The notes below the pieces were generated by a model that was not told where the DNA came from, searched no databases, and worked only from the letters and a program-made list of their open reading frames with translations. Made by a program: the position numbers and the translations under genes. Shown one piece after another: positions 1 through 8,335 of a stretch of 64,000 bases of DNA (positions within the stretch are counted from its first letter, which is position 1; each line of letters begins with the position of its first letter). The DNA is from Bacillus tuaregi (lineage in GTDB: Bacteria; Bacillota; Bacilli; Bacillales; Cytobacillaceae), in assembly GCF_900104575.1 (NCBI RefSeq), contig NZ_LT629730.1, forward strand, positions 62,001 to 126,000, given 5' to 3'.

Positions 1-219
1 AAAAAATTCCTGATACTCATGGACATTTGTAGCGGTTGTTGACGGTATTTTTTTGGTACGCTCATAATAATCATAGATATCCTTTACAGGCAGAAAACCA
101 TCCAAATAATCCTGGCCATCCATAATTACGTGCATCGGGACTACTTGAACACCATATTTCTCAGCTAAATCTCCTGGTAAATCCGCTCCACTCTCCGTAG
201 ATAAAATAATTCTTTTCAT
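1..219 (-). CDS. DegV family protein, N-terminal part (runs off the window)
   Basis: The reverse strand reads MKRIILSTESGADLPGDL and continues for 73 codons to the window edge. The opening, with a Ser/Thr-Glu/Asp-Ser-X-X-Asp-Leu pattern, is typical of DegV proteins, which bind a fatty acid and serve as the FakB subunit of fatty acid kinase in Firmicutes. The second conserved block (VPMHVIMDGQDYLDG) and the STTATNV segment that follows also fit DegV. The start is ATG at 217-219, preceded by GGAAAGGGG. Only the first quarter of the usual ~280-residue protein is visible, so the family is clear but the bound lipid is not. Confidence 0.85.
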   Translation of the reverse strand, partial: MKRIILSTESGADLPGDLAEKYGVQVVPMHVIMDGQDYLDGFLPVKDIYDYYERTKKIPSTTATNVHEYQEFF

Positions 220-317
220 TAAATGTCCCCTTTCCATAACAAAGCCAAACCAATATTGCTCTAGGCTTATTATGATGACTAACCTATTCTAACTATACAG
301 ATAAGCTACCTTAAGAA

Positions 318-737
318 CTACTGCTTCCTGAAATGGGACGAGTGACCCCTGTCCCAGATCAGCCAACTATATTGTAATAATATGATACTGAGGATGCCGA
401 TGGCGAAGAGGGGGTAGGCATTTAGGCTTTGGCTTGATAGCAGTGCAATCCCTGCTGCCTGATAAATCGTTAAATATAGTAAAACCCTTTTTGCCAACCG
501 TTTTGACGATTTTTTTATAAAAAGAAACAAACAGATGAGTATCCCAATGATTAGAAGAATGAGATACCATTTCAGCTTTTCAGGAGTGAATATCGTTTCG
601 GCATAGTGGATTTTTTTATATAGCAAGTATCGATTAACACCCATTTTGGATGTGGATAAGCTTTCAAGTATGGCCACACCGCCAATGATGACCAATGGAA
701 GAATGAAAAAGATTAGCCACCTTAGGAATTTCCTCAT
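318..737 (-). CDS. Small membrane protein of unknown function
   Basis: About 139 residues with four hydrophobic segments (roughly residues 6-26, 57-76, 85-101 and 108-125). I do not recognise a family. I chose the ATG at 735-737 because GGAGGT lies just upstream; a longer TTG-initiated version would contain that ribosome binding site inside the gene. The last eleven residues (DRGHSSHFRKQ) are encoded by a copy of the dispersed GGGACAGG/GTCCC inverted repeat at 334-356, so the present C-terminus was probably donated by the repeat. It is followed on the same strand by unannotated sequence and the degV gene. Function unknown. Confidence 0.6.
   Translation of the reverse strand: MRKFLRWLIFFILPLVIIGGVAILESLSTSKMGVNRYLLYKKIHYAETIFTPEKLKWYLILLIIGILICLFLFIKKSSKRLAKRVLLYLTIYQAAGIALLSSQSLNAYPLFAIGILSIILLQYSWLIWDRGHSSHFRKQ
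334..356 (-). repeat. Short R2-type GGGACAGG inverted repeat inside a gene end
   Basis: The minus strand carries TGGGACAGGGG followed by TCACTCGTCCCA, which can fold as a hairpin and matches the GGGACAGG...GTCCC motif seen at 2348, 15765, 34240 and 35530. It encodes the C-terminal residues WDRGHSSH of the membrane protein. Confidence 0.6.
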
Positions 738-778
738 GTAAAAAACCTCCAATCATACGAATATATTCATATAGATGA

Positions 779-811
779 AAAGACAATACATGGAGCCGTA
801 TTGTCTTTTCG
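779..811 (-). terminator. Rho-independent terminator after the rhodanese gene
   Basis: AAAGACAATAC and GTATTGTCTTT form a stem of about 11 bp around a short loop. On the minus strand it lies directly after the rhodanese stop codon and is followed by a T-run. Confidence 0.75.
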
Positions 812-822
812 TCTATTCTATC

Positions 823-2178
823 TTATTTAGTTGGCTCGCCGGTTTCAACTGGGTTTGAAGAATCCATGCTCCATTCATTCCAGCCGCCGTCATATAGGGC
901 AATTTTATCTATGCCTAAGACATCCGCATAGAATAATACTTCCGCTGCTCTCCAGCCTGTTCCACAGTAAAAGGCCAGCTGATTGTCAGGAGATATCCCT
1001 TCTTCCTCCCACATTGAAATGATTTCTGCACCACTGCGCATCGTGTTATCTAAATTTCGGTAATCTTCAAGATGGGATGCGTCAGAACCGGCATGTCCCC
1101 ATATGGATCCTTCTGGACGACCCTTTGGTTCAATATAATCATAGCCTGAGGTTTTTCCGATAAATTCATCCCAGCTCCGAATATCTACAAGTGTACCATT
1201 TTCCTTATCAGCTAAAAATTGCTTCGCTTCTTCTAAGTCAACAATATAGTCAGGATTAGCAGGGACTGTAACGCCGAAGGCTTCAACAGGTGTTTTTGTG
1301 TTAACCTTTTTCTCGACCTCATAGCCGGAATTGCTCCAAGCAGTCCAGCCGCCGTTTAATACACGAACGTCCTCAACACCCATGTATTTAAGGATAACCG
1401 CAACACGGTATGCGGCTGTCGGGTCCGCGCCATAAAGCGCAACGGTTGTATCTGACGTAATGCCATAGTTCAAAGCAAATTGTTCAAGCTTCTTGTCTGC
1501 TAAACGATTCCATAGAGGTCCTTCTTCCACATCATCTGTATTAATGTGAATCGCTCCAGGGATATGGCCTTTTTTATAATCCTCGGCTTCATCGCCCCAG
1601 CTTACTTCAAAAATTTTATAGGCCTTGCCATCGTTCTTATTTTCAATTAAATCGTTGACCCATGAAGCCGGGACAACCATTTCGTGGTTTGGATAACTTT
1701 CCATAGCCAGTTCAGTATTTGCGGCCCATTCTTTTACATCAAAGGTATAAAGTTTCTCAAATCCTTGATCCATGAGGTAATCGGCTACTGCCTTTGCGTC
1801 TTTTCCATTCGCATCATAAAGTACAACGTTTTTATCAGAGGTAATGCCTTTTGTTTCTAATGCATTCTTAACTTGCTCATCCTTATTCTTAATCTCTACG
1901 TTTAACCATGCAGCAGAGAAATCAACTGCCCCTTTAATATGGCCGCCTCTTTCGACTCCATCTAAAGCCCAGCCGTTCCACGCGTCATTTGACCGTGTAT
2001 CCACCACAACCCAGTCATCTTTTCCTAGGTTTTCTTGTAGGTCAGCTAAAGGAATCATTTGAATCTCATTTGCTGCTGCGTCAGTTTTTCTAGCCTCTTC
2101 TTTATTGGAGCATGCAGCTATAAAAAGACTGCAAATGAATAAGAAGGCTATCAGGAACATTTTACGGTTTATTTTCAT
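823..2178 (-). CDS. Lipoprotein with three rhodanese domains
   Basis: A 451-residue exported sulfurtransferase-like protein. The N-terminus is a lipoprotein signal (hydrophobic stretch, then LFIAAC at about residue 23), so the mature protein should be anchored outside the membrane. Three rhodanese-like repeats follow at roughly 40-165, 175-295 and 310-445. Only the third has the active-site cysteine loop (FYCGTGWR, Cys about 405). The equivalent loops in the first two read LYDANGKD and ALYGADPT and lack cysteine, so they are probably structural. Such multidomain rhodaneses are proposed to move sulfane sulfur from thiosulfate or similar donors. It is monocistronic, with its own terminator; the upstream region is shared with the divergent SR1 locus. 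Confidence 0.9.
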   Translation of the reverse strand: MKINRKMFLIAFLFICSLFIAACSNKEEARKTDAAANEIQMIPLADLQENLGKDDWVVVDTRSNDAWNGWALDGVERGGHIKGAVDFSAAWLNVEIKNKDEQVKNALETKGITSDKNVVLYDANGKDAKAVADYLMDQGFEKLYTFDVKEWAANTELAMESYPNHEMVVPASWVNDLIENKNDGKAYKIFEVSWGDEAEDYKKGHIPGAIHINTDDVEEGPLWNRLADKKLEQFALNYGITSDTTVALYGADPTAAYRVAVILKYMGVEDVRVLNGGWTAWSNSGYEVEKKVNTKTPVEAFGVTVPANPDYIVDLEEAKQFLADKENGTLVDIRSWDEFIGKTSGYDYIEPKGRPEGSIWGHAGSDASHLEDYRNLDNTMRSGAEIISMWEEEGISPDNQLAFYCGTGWRAAEVLFYADVLGIDKIALYDGGWNEWSMDSSNPVETGEPTK

Positions 2179-2337
2179 TGGTTTCTCCCCTATTTATTGT
2201 GTTGGCCTAATAATTATTGAAGTGTTTGATTATGTTACTAAATGCACAATCACCACATAACGATTATAGATGAAGTAATTCTAATAAAGAAATTCAAAAA
2301 ATCGTTGCTTTCAAATGGTAATCAATCGATATTTTGA

Positions 2338-2456
2338 ATGGGATGAGGGGACAGGTCCCTCGTCCCAAAAGTAAAAATGAAAGAGAATTCGAAGAGAGCC
2401 CTATTCCTCTGTCCCAAAGCGGGACAAAACTCGGCCATGCGTGCACCTTTTGTCCC
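2338..2456 (+). repeat. R2-type GGGACAGG repeat cluster upstream of SR1
   Basis: The segment holds a hairpin (GGGATGAGGG, gacagg, TCCCTCGTCCC at 2340-2367) and further GTCCC/GGGAC units up to 2455. It has no coding potential that I accept. It fills the gap between the rhodanese gene and the SR1 promoter. Confidence 0.55.
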
Positions 2457-2477
2457 AATGTGTTATACAATTTATGT

Positions 2478-2506
2478 TTGACAAACCAAATGTTACATAC
2501 TATTAT
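2478..2506 (+). promoter_or_regulatory. SigA promoter of the SR1 gene
   Basis: TTGACA (2478-2483), a 17-bp spacer and TATTAT (2501-2506) give a near-consensus promoter. Transcription should begin near 2513, about 80 nt before the SR1P start codon. In Bacillus subtilis the SR1 promoter is repressed by CcpN and CcpA under glycolytic conditions; whether the same holds here cannot be read off directly. Confidence 0.8.
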
Positions 2507-2591
2507 AGTATTAACAAATAAATAACCGTTTACATTTTGAAGAATGAGAATTATGCAACTACTAAAATTCAAAAAAGAGGGGTTTTTACTA

Positions 2592-2714
2592 ATGGGAACT
2601 ATCGTTTGTCAAGTTTGTGATAACACAATTGAGCAATTTGAGACTGAGAAAGTGACAACTTTGTACGGACAATGCACCTGCTGTGGTGAAAACCATAAGA
2701 AGAATTCTAAATAA
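2592..2714 (+). CDS. sr1P: GapA-binding peptide SR1P
   Basis: A 40-residue peptide beginning MGTIVCQVCDNTIEQFE and containing KVTTLYGQCTCC. This matches the SR1P family: MGTIVCQ start, F-E-x-E-K-V-T-T-L-Y-G core and a cysteine-rich end. In B. subtilis SR1P binds glyceraldehyde-3-phosphate dehydrogenase GapA and promotes the GapA-RNase J1 interaction. The ribosome binding site AAGAGGGG lies 9 nt before ATG. A Rho-independent terminator follows 22 nt after the stop, so the gene sits inside the SR1 RNA. The paired cysteines (6/9, 28/30/31) suggest metal binding or redox sensitivity, as an inference. Confidence 0.9.
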   Translation: MGTIVCQVCDNTIEQFETEKVTTLYGQCTCCGENHKKNSK

Positions 2715-2736
2715 TCCAAGCATCCATTCATAAGAT

Positions 2737-2769
2737 AAAAACCGTCCTCGCATGTTGAGGACGGTTTTT
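2737..2769 (+). terminator. SR1 terminator
   Basis: AAAACCGTCCTC pairs with GAGGACGGTTTT across a 7-nt loop and runs into a T-tract. It closes the SR1 transcript. Confidence 0.9.
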
Positions 2770-2799
2770 CGTTTTGGGCGGTCTCACCCTCTATTTGGG

Positions 2800-2960
2800 G
2801 AGTAGGGTCCGTTGTCCCCGAATACACAGTAAGCCATATCTCATGGATTAGTGAGATATGGCTTTTAAAAATCGAGGGTAGTAGACCTATCCTCGAGTCC
2901 CTTAGACCACTAGCTCTAGGGAACGGCGAAGGGCTAGAGTATTTGGGAATATTCGGCAGG
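2800..2960 (+). repeat. R2-type repeat with GCCATATC terminator stem
   Basis: GGGTCCGTTGTCCCC (2805-2819) is followed by a hairpin (AGCCATATCTCA/TGAGATATGGCT, 2831-2863, then TTTT). Next comes a minus-strand GGACAGAGGGACAGG unit overlapping the end of glpF. The stem differs from the GCCCTATC stems of other R2 copies by matched changes on both arms. It sits between SR1 and the convergent glpF. Confidence 0.6.
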
Positions 2961-3773
2961 TTGAGGAACCTGTCCCTCTGTCCTATTCTTTTTATCATAT
3001 AAGAAGATGAAGCCTAGAATGCTGAAACTAGTAAGCAGGACGATCCAAAGAGAAATGGATACTGTGCCTAAGAAAAAAGTTTTATAGAATACGGCACCTA
3101 ATGAACCTCCCACAATCGGGCCAAGAACAGGAATCCAAGAATAACCCCAATTAGAATTTCCCTTACCTGGTATCGGCAGGAGGAAATGGGCAATTCGAGG
3201 TCCAAGGTCACGAGCTGGGTTGATTGCATAACCCGTAGATCCACCGAGAGACATGCCAATCACAGTGATGAGAAGACCAACTGCCAGAGGATTTAAACCC
3301 TCTGTAAACGTATTTGCACCAATAAAAAATAAACCAAGTACAAGGACAAAAGTGCCGATGATTTCACTTAATAAATTTGCAAAGGTATTAGGAATGGCTG
3401 GACTAGTGGCAAAAACGCCTAGTTTTACCGCCGGGTCTTCTGTCAGTTTCCAATGTGGTAGATATTGCAAGTAAATAATAGCTGCACCTAAAATGCCGCC
3501 AAGCATTTGCGCAAGAATATAGCTAGGAACCTGTGACCAGGGAAAAACGCCATTGATTGCAAAGGCGATGGTAACAGCGGGATTTAAATGAGCTCCACTA
3601 ATTGAACCTACAGCAAAAATTCCCATTGTAACAGCAATTCCCCAGGTAAAGGTGATCACAACCCATCCTGCGTTCTGGGCATATGACTTCTTTAAAGCAG
3701 CTCCCGCCCCAATTCCGGTACCAAAAATCATTAATATCATCGTCCCAATTAATTCTCCAAGGAAAGTTGTCAT
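2934..3773 (-). CDS. glpF: Glycerol uptake facilitator (aquaglyceroporin)
   Basis: A 279-residue MIP channel with six membrane spans. Both pore motifs are present: HLNPAV at residue 64 and INPARDLGPR at 185. The Asp in RDLGPR and the small residues around it mark the glycerol-conducting branch. It lets glycerol enter by facilitated diffusion, feeding gldA/dhaKL directly upstream on the same strand and the dehydratase operon beyond. The gap to dhaKL is 152 nt and holds a fragment of repeat R1. The last ~14 residues (EGQVPQPAEYSQIL) are encoded by an R2-type repeat also seen at 35505-35555, so the native tail has probably been replaced. Confidence 0.9.
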   Translation of the reverse strand: MTTFLGELIGTMILMIFGTGIGAGAALKKSYAQNAGWVVITFTWGIAVTMGIFAVGSISGAHLNPAVTIAFAINGVFPWSQVPSYILAQMLGGILGAAIIYLQYLPHWKLTEDPAVKLGVFATSPAIPNTFANLLSEIIGTFVLVLGLFFIGANTFTEGLNPLAVGLLITVIGMSLGGSTGYAINPARDLGPRIAHFLLPIPGKGNSNWGYSWIPVLGPIVGGSLGAVFYKTFFLGTVSISLWIVLLTSFSILGFIFLYDKKNRTEGQVPQPAEYSQIL

Positions 3774-3861
3774 TTGAAATCTCCCTATTATAAAATCACT
3801 TTATCGATTTATTCACTAAAAAATGTTTGACATATCTAACAAAGCTAGGATAAGCAGCAAT

Positions 3862-3900
3862 CAAGGTAATCCGGACGCAAATTCGACGGGCGAATTTGAT
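3862..3900 (+). repeat. R1 repeat, 3' fragment (copy A)
   Basis: Only the last ~39 bp of R1 are present: AGGTAATCCGGACG, then the terminal hairpin CAAATTCG...CGAATTTG and the terminal GAT. It lies between dhaKL and glpF, opposite to their direction, and belongs to the 'AGGTAATCC' subtype shared with copies F and H. Confidence 0.8.
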
Positions 3901-3925
3901 TCATGGTTCTGTATTCATCTCACAA

Positions 3926-5692
3926 TTATGATGATGAAGCTTCCTTCATCACTTGAGCAACTTCAGTAAAGATAACTCCTAACCCGTGAGCACCTGCATC
4001 TGGATAACCAAGGCTTCGTTCTCCAACCGTACCTGCACGTCCCATGCGTGCAACAATCTGTTCGGTTGCTTTTGCCCCCTGTACAGCTGCTTCCGCTGCT
4101 AGCTTAAGAGCGTTGGTGAAAGTATCATGTGAACTATTTGTCAACGTATCTGCATAAGGCACTAAGGCATCGATTAGTGTTTTATCACCAACAACGGCAC
4201 CGCGACCAAAGGAACGTTCACCAGTTGCTTGAATCCCCTTTACGGTTGCTTGCATCATTTCCGCGAATTCAGCCGGAATCAGAGAGGTTTTCGTTCCAAC
4301 ATTCTTTCCAGCTGCCCGGAAGGCTGATCCCCAAATAGGGCCGGATGCCCCTCCGCAATGCTCCATAATGATAATCGAACAGGCATCCAGGAAGGTTCCT
4401 ATATCACTTGTTTTATGCTCCATTATTTCATGCCATTCTGATTTTAGTTGTTTGAATCCTTTCGCAACACTCATGCCGAAATCTCCATCACCCGCATGGG
4501 AATCCAATTCACAGAATGGCACTTCATTTCTAATAATACATTCACTCATTTGATCGACCATGAAAATGACATTATCTAACGTAATCGTATTGTCTTTAAT
4601 GATTGCAGCATCAGGATGGGTTTCCACTTCATAAGAAACCGGTTTGTTTTCTTTTTCAGTATCTATCACATTATGATAGGTGACAGGTGGAACCTCACCG
4701 TTTATTTTAAGTGCAGGGGTATCACAGTCATCTGACAAAAGACCCTTCAGTTCATCATCTAGTTTCAGAATTGATAAGGAAGCACCAGCCATATCAATGC
4801 TTGTCATATAGTTTCCTACTAGCGTTCTTACGACGGTCACATTTCGCTTAGACAATTCACGAATAACAGAGTGATTCAACAAATAGAGCTCTTGAATGGG
4901 TGTTCCACCGAATCCATTCACAAGAACGGCTACTTCTTCAGAACCATTTTCAATCTTTAATTCTTTTAGAAGAGAGGAGACCATTCTTTCAGCTAATTCA
5001 TCGGCTGAAATCATACTCTCTCTTCGGATTCCTGGTTCACCATGAATTCCGACACCATACTCCATCTCGTCCTCTGCTATTTCAAAGGTTGGAGTTCCTT
5101 TTGCCGGAACCGTACAGGATGTAAGGGCAAAGCCGATGCTTTTCACGTTTTTATTGGCTTTTTCAGCTGCTGCCTTAACCTTTGGAAGGTCATAGCCTCT
5201 TTCAGAAGCAGCACCGGCAATTTTATGAACAAAGACCGTTCCGGCAACCCCGCGTCTTCCTACTGTATAAAGGCTGTCTTGAACGGAAATATCATCATCC
5301 ACTCTCACATAATCAACCACGATTCCATCTTCTTCAGCAAGATGTGCAGCATTCTTAAAGTTCATCATATCGCCACTGTAGTTTTTGATGATTAATAAGG
5401 TCCCTTTTTGGCCAGCTGTTTCACGAATCGCCTGATAGATTTGAATTTGTGAAGGGGAAGCAAAGACATCTCCGCATACAGCGGCATCCAGCATCCCTTT
5501 TCCAACAAATCCAGCATGAGCTGGTTCGTGACCACTACCACCGCCGCTGATTAGACTGACCTTATCCTTGTTCGAATTCTTCCGTTTAATGACTTTATAC
5601 TTATCTAGTAGCTCGAGTTCAGGATGTGCAAGGACAATACCCTTGCACATTTCCCTTACAACATCTTCTGGTTTATTGATTATTTTTTTCAT
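3926..5692 (-). CDS. dhaKL: Dihydroxyacetone kinase, fused DhaK-DhaL
   Basis: A 588-residue single-chain kinase that phosphorylates dihydroxyacetone to DHAP. The DhaK domain (1-330) has the SGGGSGHEPAHAGFVG substrate loop and GIHGEPG, whose His (about 217) forms the covalent hemiaminal with dihydroxyacetone. The DhaL domain (about 370-588) has LDSHAGDGDFG, with three Asp that hold Mg-nucleotide. The fusion lacks a DhaM phosphotransferase partner, which points to direct ATP use as in Citrobacter DhaK. Its ATG overlaps the gldA stop codon (ATGA), so the two are translationally coupled: glycerol to DHA to DHAP. Confidence 0.93.
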   Translation of the reverse strand: MKKIINKPEDVVREMCKGIVLAHPELELLDKYKVIKRKNSNKDKVSLISGGGSGHEPAHAGFVGKGMLDAAVCGDVFASPSQIQIYQAIRETAGQKGTLLIIKNYSGDMMNFKNAAHLAEEDGIVVDYVRVDDDISVQDSLYTVGRRGVAGTVFVHKIAGAASERGYDLPKVKAAAEKANKNVKSIGFALTSCTVPAKGTPTFEIAEDEMEYGVGIHGEPGIRRESMISADELAERMVSSLLKELKIENGSEEVAVLVNGFGGTPIQELYLLNHSVIRELSKRNVTVVRTLVGNYMTSIDMAGASLSILKLDDELKGLLSDDCDTPALKINGEVPPVTYHNVIDTEKENKPVSYEVETHPDAAIIKDNTITLDNVIFMVDQMSECIIRNEVPFCELDSHAGDGDFGMSVAKGFKQLKSEWHEIMEHKTSDIGTFLDACSIIIMEHCGGASGPIWGSAFRAAGKNVGTKTSLIPAEFAEMMQATVKGIQATGERSFGRGAVVGDKTLIDALVPYADTLTNSSHDTFTNALKLAAEAAVQGAKATEQIVARMGRAGTVGERSLGYPDAGAHGLGVIFTEVAQVMKEASSS

Positions 5693-6825
5693 TGGATAAC
5701 ACCCTTCTTATAATCACTACCTAGTTTATCAGCTGTGATGATTGCTGCTGCTACGGCCTCTGGTGTAACAGGGAATGGCATAGAGTGAACAGATTCTTCA
5801 GGAATACATGACTTTCTTGCTACTTCCATTAATTCCTCCTGAGTAATACTATCTACTCCAATATCAGAAAGACAGACAGGAAGTCCAACGGCAAGACAGA
5901 AATCCAATACTTCCTCAATCTCCTCTGTTGGTGCGTTTTCAAGCACTAATTGTGCTATAGTACCAAAAGCTACTTTTTCACCATGGAAATAATGATGTGC
6001 CCCTTCTAATATGGTTAATCCATCATGAATGGCATGTGCACCTGCTAATCCGGCACTTTCAAAACCTAGACCTGATAATAAAATATTGGCTTCAATGATA
6101 TTTTCTAAAGCAGGAGTTACTAGATTGCAATCGCTAGCCACTTTCGCCTTTACTCCGTCCTCTAATAATGTCTGATAACAGTGAGTGGCTAAGGCTAATG
6201 CTGCATTCGTTCCTTTTGCCGGCCCGCATAACCCTTCACGAACCCCGCAAGGTAAACCGGCATTTACGTTTGAGTAGGAATTGGCGGTTGCTCTTGCTTC
6301 AAAATAAGTCGATAAGGCATCACCCATGCCAGATACTAGGAATCTAGTAGGAGCTTGAGCAATGACGGTTGTGTCAATTAAAACCACACTTGGACTTTGC
6401 TTAAAGTAAGCGTAGTCATCAAAAGCTCCGTCTGGTGTATACAAAACGGCTGAATGGCTTGTCGGGGCATCTGTTGCAGCAATCGTTGGGATAATAATTA
6501 AAGAATCTCCTGCAGCGACACATTTTGCTGTATCTATGGCCTTTCCACCGCCTAATCCAATCGTACAATCACAGTTGTTTTCTTTTGCTAATTCTTGAAG
6601 TCTGGCAACCTCTTGTCTTGAACATTCACCATGAAATCCACTTTCAACTAAGGTAATTCCAAATTTATTTATTGTGGCCTCTAATTTATCTTTTACTCGT
6701 TTCACATCATCCGGATGGGCGATTAATAGCGCTGAGGTACCGAATGTTTTTACGAAATAGCCTAAATTCAGAATCTCATCCTCGCCTTGAACATATTTTG
6801 TTGGACTGATAAATGCTTTTCTCAT
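5689..6825 (-). CDS. gldA: Glycerol dehydrogenase (NAD+)
   Basis: A 378-residue family III (metal-dependent) alcohol dehydrogenase of the GldA type that oxidises glycerol to dihydroxyacetone. Visible signatures are the GLGGGKAIDTAK nucleotide loop (about 90-101), GMGDALSTYFEA, GAHAIHDGL and HHYFHGEKVAFG, which supply the Asp and two His zinc ligands. The length fits GldA (~365-380). It is the first gene of gldA-dhaKL-glpF, and a cre-like site lies 25 bp upstream of the start. It forms the oxidative branch of fermentative glycerol use, while the divergent dehydratase operon is the reductive branch. Confidence 0.93.
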   Translation of the reverse strand: MRKAFISPTKYVQGEDEILNLGYFVKTFGTSALLIAHPDDVKRVKDKLEATINKFGITLVESGFHGECSRQEVARLQELAKENNCDCTIGLGGGKAIDTAKCVAAGDSLIIIPTIAATDAPTSHSAVLYTPDGAFDDYAYFKQSPSVVLIDTTVIAQAPTRFLVSGMGDALSTYFEARATANSYSNVNAGLPCGVREGLCGPAKGTNAALALATHCYQTLLEDGVKAKVASDCNLVTPALENIIEANILLSGLGFESAGLAGAHAIHDGLTILEGAHHYFHGEKVAFGTIAQLVLENAPTEEIEEVLDFCLAVGLPVCLSDIGVDSITQEELMEVARKSCIPEESVHSMPFPVTPEAVAAAIITADKLGSDYKKGVIQ

Positions 6826-6849
6826 AGATGATTCCTCCTAGTTTTTGGT

Positions 6850-6863
6850 TGTAAACCCTTTCA
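6850..6863 (-). promoter_or_regulatory. Candidate CcpA cre site, gldA-dhaKL-glpF
   Basis: The minus strand reads TGAAAGGGTTTACA, matching 13 of 14 positions of the TGWAARCGYTWNCW consensus. It lies between the presumed promoter and the gldA start, where CcpA would block transcription when better sugars are present. Confidence 0.6.
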
Positions 6864-7184
6864 TGTATACAAGTCTACTATGGAAGAACCGATAATCCAT
6901 TAGAATAAAATGATGTATTTTTACAATTATTTATTGTATTTTTTTGCTCTGTTCCATGAAAATGATACTTTTTTGACATCCATAATCATATTAACTACGT
7001 CCACTTGATTGTAATTTTTTTCAGATAGTTATTTATGTTTTCTGTGATATAGTAGTTGTTAGTTTCTAAGATTTAACCAATACAGGGAAAGAACCAAGAT
7101 AAAATTTGCATTAATCGATTGGAAACTCAGTCGTATATTCATCTACGTAAGATTCTTATTTGCTCAAAATGGAGTGAAGTTCCG
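6864..7184. promoter_or_regulatory. Divergent control region gldA / pocR-like regulator
   Basis: AT-rich intergenic sequence between two divergent transcription units. It contains TATAGT (about 7050) as a possible -10 for the regulator and several T-tracts. I see no further gene. The regulator encoded to the right may bind here. Confidence 0.4.
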
Positions 7185-8225
7185 ATGAAAACGAGTTACA
7201 TGAATTTAAATAAAATACTAGATTTAAGAAAGTGGCAGGACCTCCAGGATTCCCTTTCACTTGTGACCAAATTAGCTATTTTAACGGTGGATTATAAAGG
7301 AGTCCCTATTACTCGTCACAGTCAGGTTCGCCCCTTCTGTCACAAGATGCGTAATGATTCAGAAATGGCAAGGTTCTGTGAGAAATGTGATTCAAGGGGA
7401 GGCCTCGAGGCGGTAAGGTCTGATGCGCCTTATATCTATCGCTGTCATTGGAATATTATTGATATTGCCATTCCGATTATCATTGATGGGAAATATGTAG
7501 GGGCTATCATGGCGGGGGAGGTAAGACTTCCTGAAGAAGAGAATCAGTATTTTCTAGAACAAATGCTTTCAGCTCCCATGAAAGAACATGGTCAAGCATA
7601 TACTAAGGAGGAAATTCAGCATTTATACGACTCGATTCCCACCTTATCCTACTCGGAATTAGAGGCCTCTGCTCAAATGCTCTATAACCTCTGTCATTAT
7701 ATAGTAGAGGAAGCGATGAACAAAAACTTAATTCTAGAAGTGTATGAAAAAATGCTGCCACTGAAAGAAGAGCCTATTCCAAGTGATTTTTCTGAAGGCT
7801 ATTCATTAGATAATATTCAGCAAATCAAGAGGGACCTGGCAAATACGGTAACAAATGCGTATGTAAAAACTTCTTCAAGCGAACGTCATATGTGTAAAAA
7901 CCTCATTTTGCAGCCAGCCTTCGACTATATCTTTCATAATAAGGGAGAAAAAGTATCCCAAAGAGAGATGGCTGAAATTTGTCACATTAGTACGGGTTAT
8001 TTCAGCCGATTATTTGTAAAAGAAACCGGTATGAACTTTTCGACCTATATTTCCATCCAAAAAATAGAATGGTCAAAACAGTTATTGGAAAAAACGGATC
8101 TTTCCATCGCCCAAATCAGTGATGAATTAGGCTTCAATGAACCCGGATACTATATTAAGACTTTTAAAAAATACGAGAATGTAACCCCGAACCTTTATCG
8201 TAAATACTTTCAAGAGATGTTGTAG
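7185..8225 (+). CDS. PocR-type sensor / AraC-family activator of the glycerol-diol genes
   Basis: About 346 residues. The N-terminal PocR ligand-binding domain (about 10-170) shows the cysteine cluster FCHKMRNDSEMARFCEKCD...YRCHWN. The C-terminal AraC helix-turn-helix pair (about 255-345) includes ISTGYFSRLFVKETGMNF and IAQISDELGFNEPGYYIKTFKKY. PocR activates cobalamin and propanediol genes in Salmonella, and relatives control glycerol dehydratase operons. I prefer ATG 7185 (GGAGTGA 7 nt upstream) over an upstream TTG at 7119 with no good ribosome site. It sits between gldA and the dehydratase operon and probably controls both. Confidence 0.85.
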   Translation: MKTSYMNLNKILDLRKWQDLQDSLSLVTKLAILTVDYKGVPITRHSQVRPFCHKMRNDSEMARFCEKCDSRGGLEAVRSDAPYIYRCHWNIIDIAIPIIIDGKYVGAIMAGEVRLPEEENQYFLEQMLSAPMKEHGQAYTKEEIQHLYDSIPTLSYSELEASAQMLYNLCHYIVEEAMNKNLILEVYEKMLPLKEEPIPSDFSEGYSLDNIQQIKRDLANTVTNAYVKTSSSERHMCKNLILQPAFDYIFHNKGEKVSQREMAEICHISTGYFSRLFVKETGMNFSTYISIQKIEWSKQLLEKTDLSIAQISDELGFNEPGYYIKTFKKYENVTPNLYRKYFQEML

Positions 8226-8284
8226 GAAAATAGTTTTTTTAACTTCATTCAGCAAATCCTTTAGCATTCTTCATTATACAGTAA

Positions 8285-8335
8285 AGTACCCTATAGGTAG
8301 ATTATTTACAGGTCTACTCTATAGGGTACTTTTTA
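8285..8335 (+). terminator. Terminator after the PocR-type regulator
   Basis: AGTACCCTATAG pairs with CTATAGGGTACT across a 22-nt loop and is followed by TTTTT. It separates the regulator from the dehydratase operon. Confidence 0.85.

Larger units (their letters stand above)
2513..2771 (+). ncRNA. SR1 dual-function regulatory RNA (predicted extent)
   Basis: The transcript is predicted from the strong promoter at 2478-2506 to a strong terminator at 2737-2769 (AAAACCGTCCTC, 7-nt loop, GAGGACGGTTTTT), about 255 nt. It encodes SR1P internally. In B. subtilis SR1 is about 205 nt, base-pairs with the ahrC mRNA (the arginine regulator) and also encodes SR1P. The 5' end is inferred from the promoter. 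The RNA itself was recognised through the encoded peptide and terminator, not by aligning the antisense part. Confidence 0.75.
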
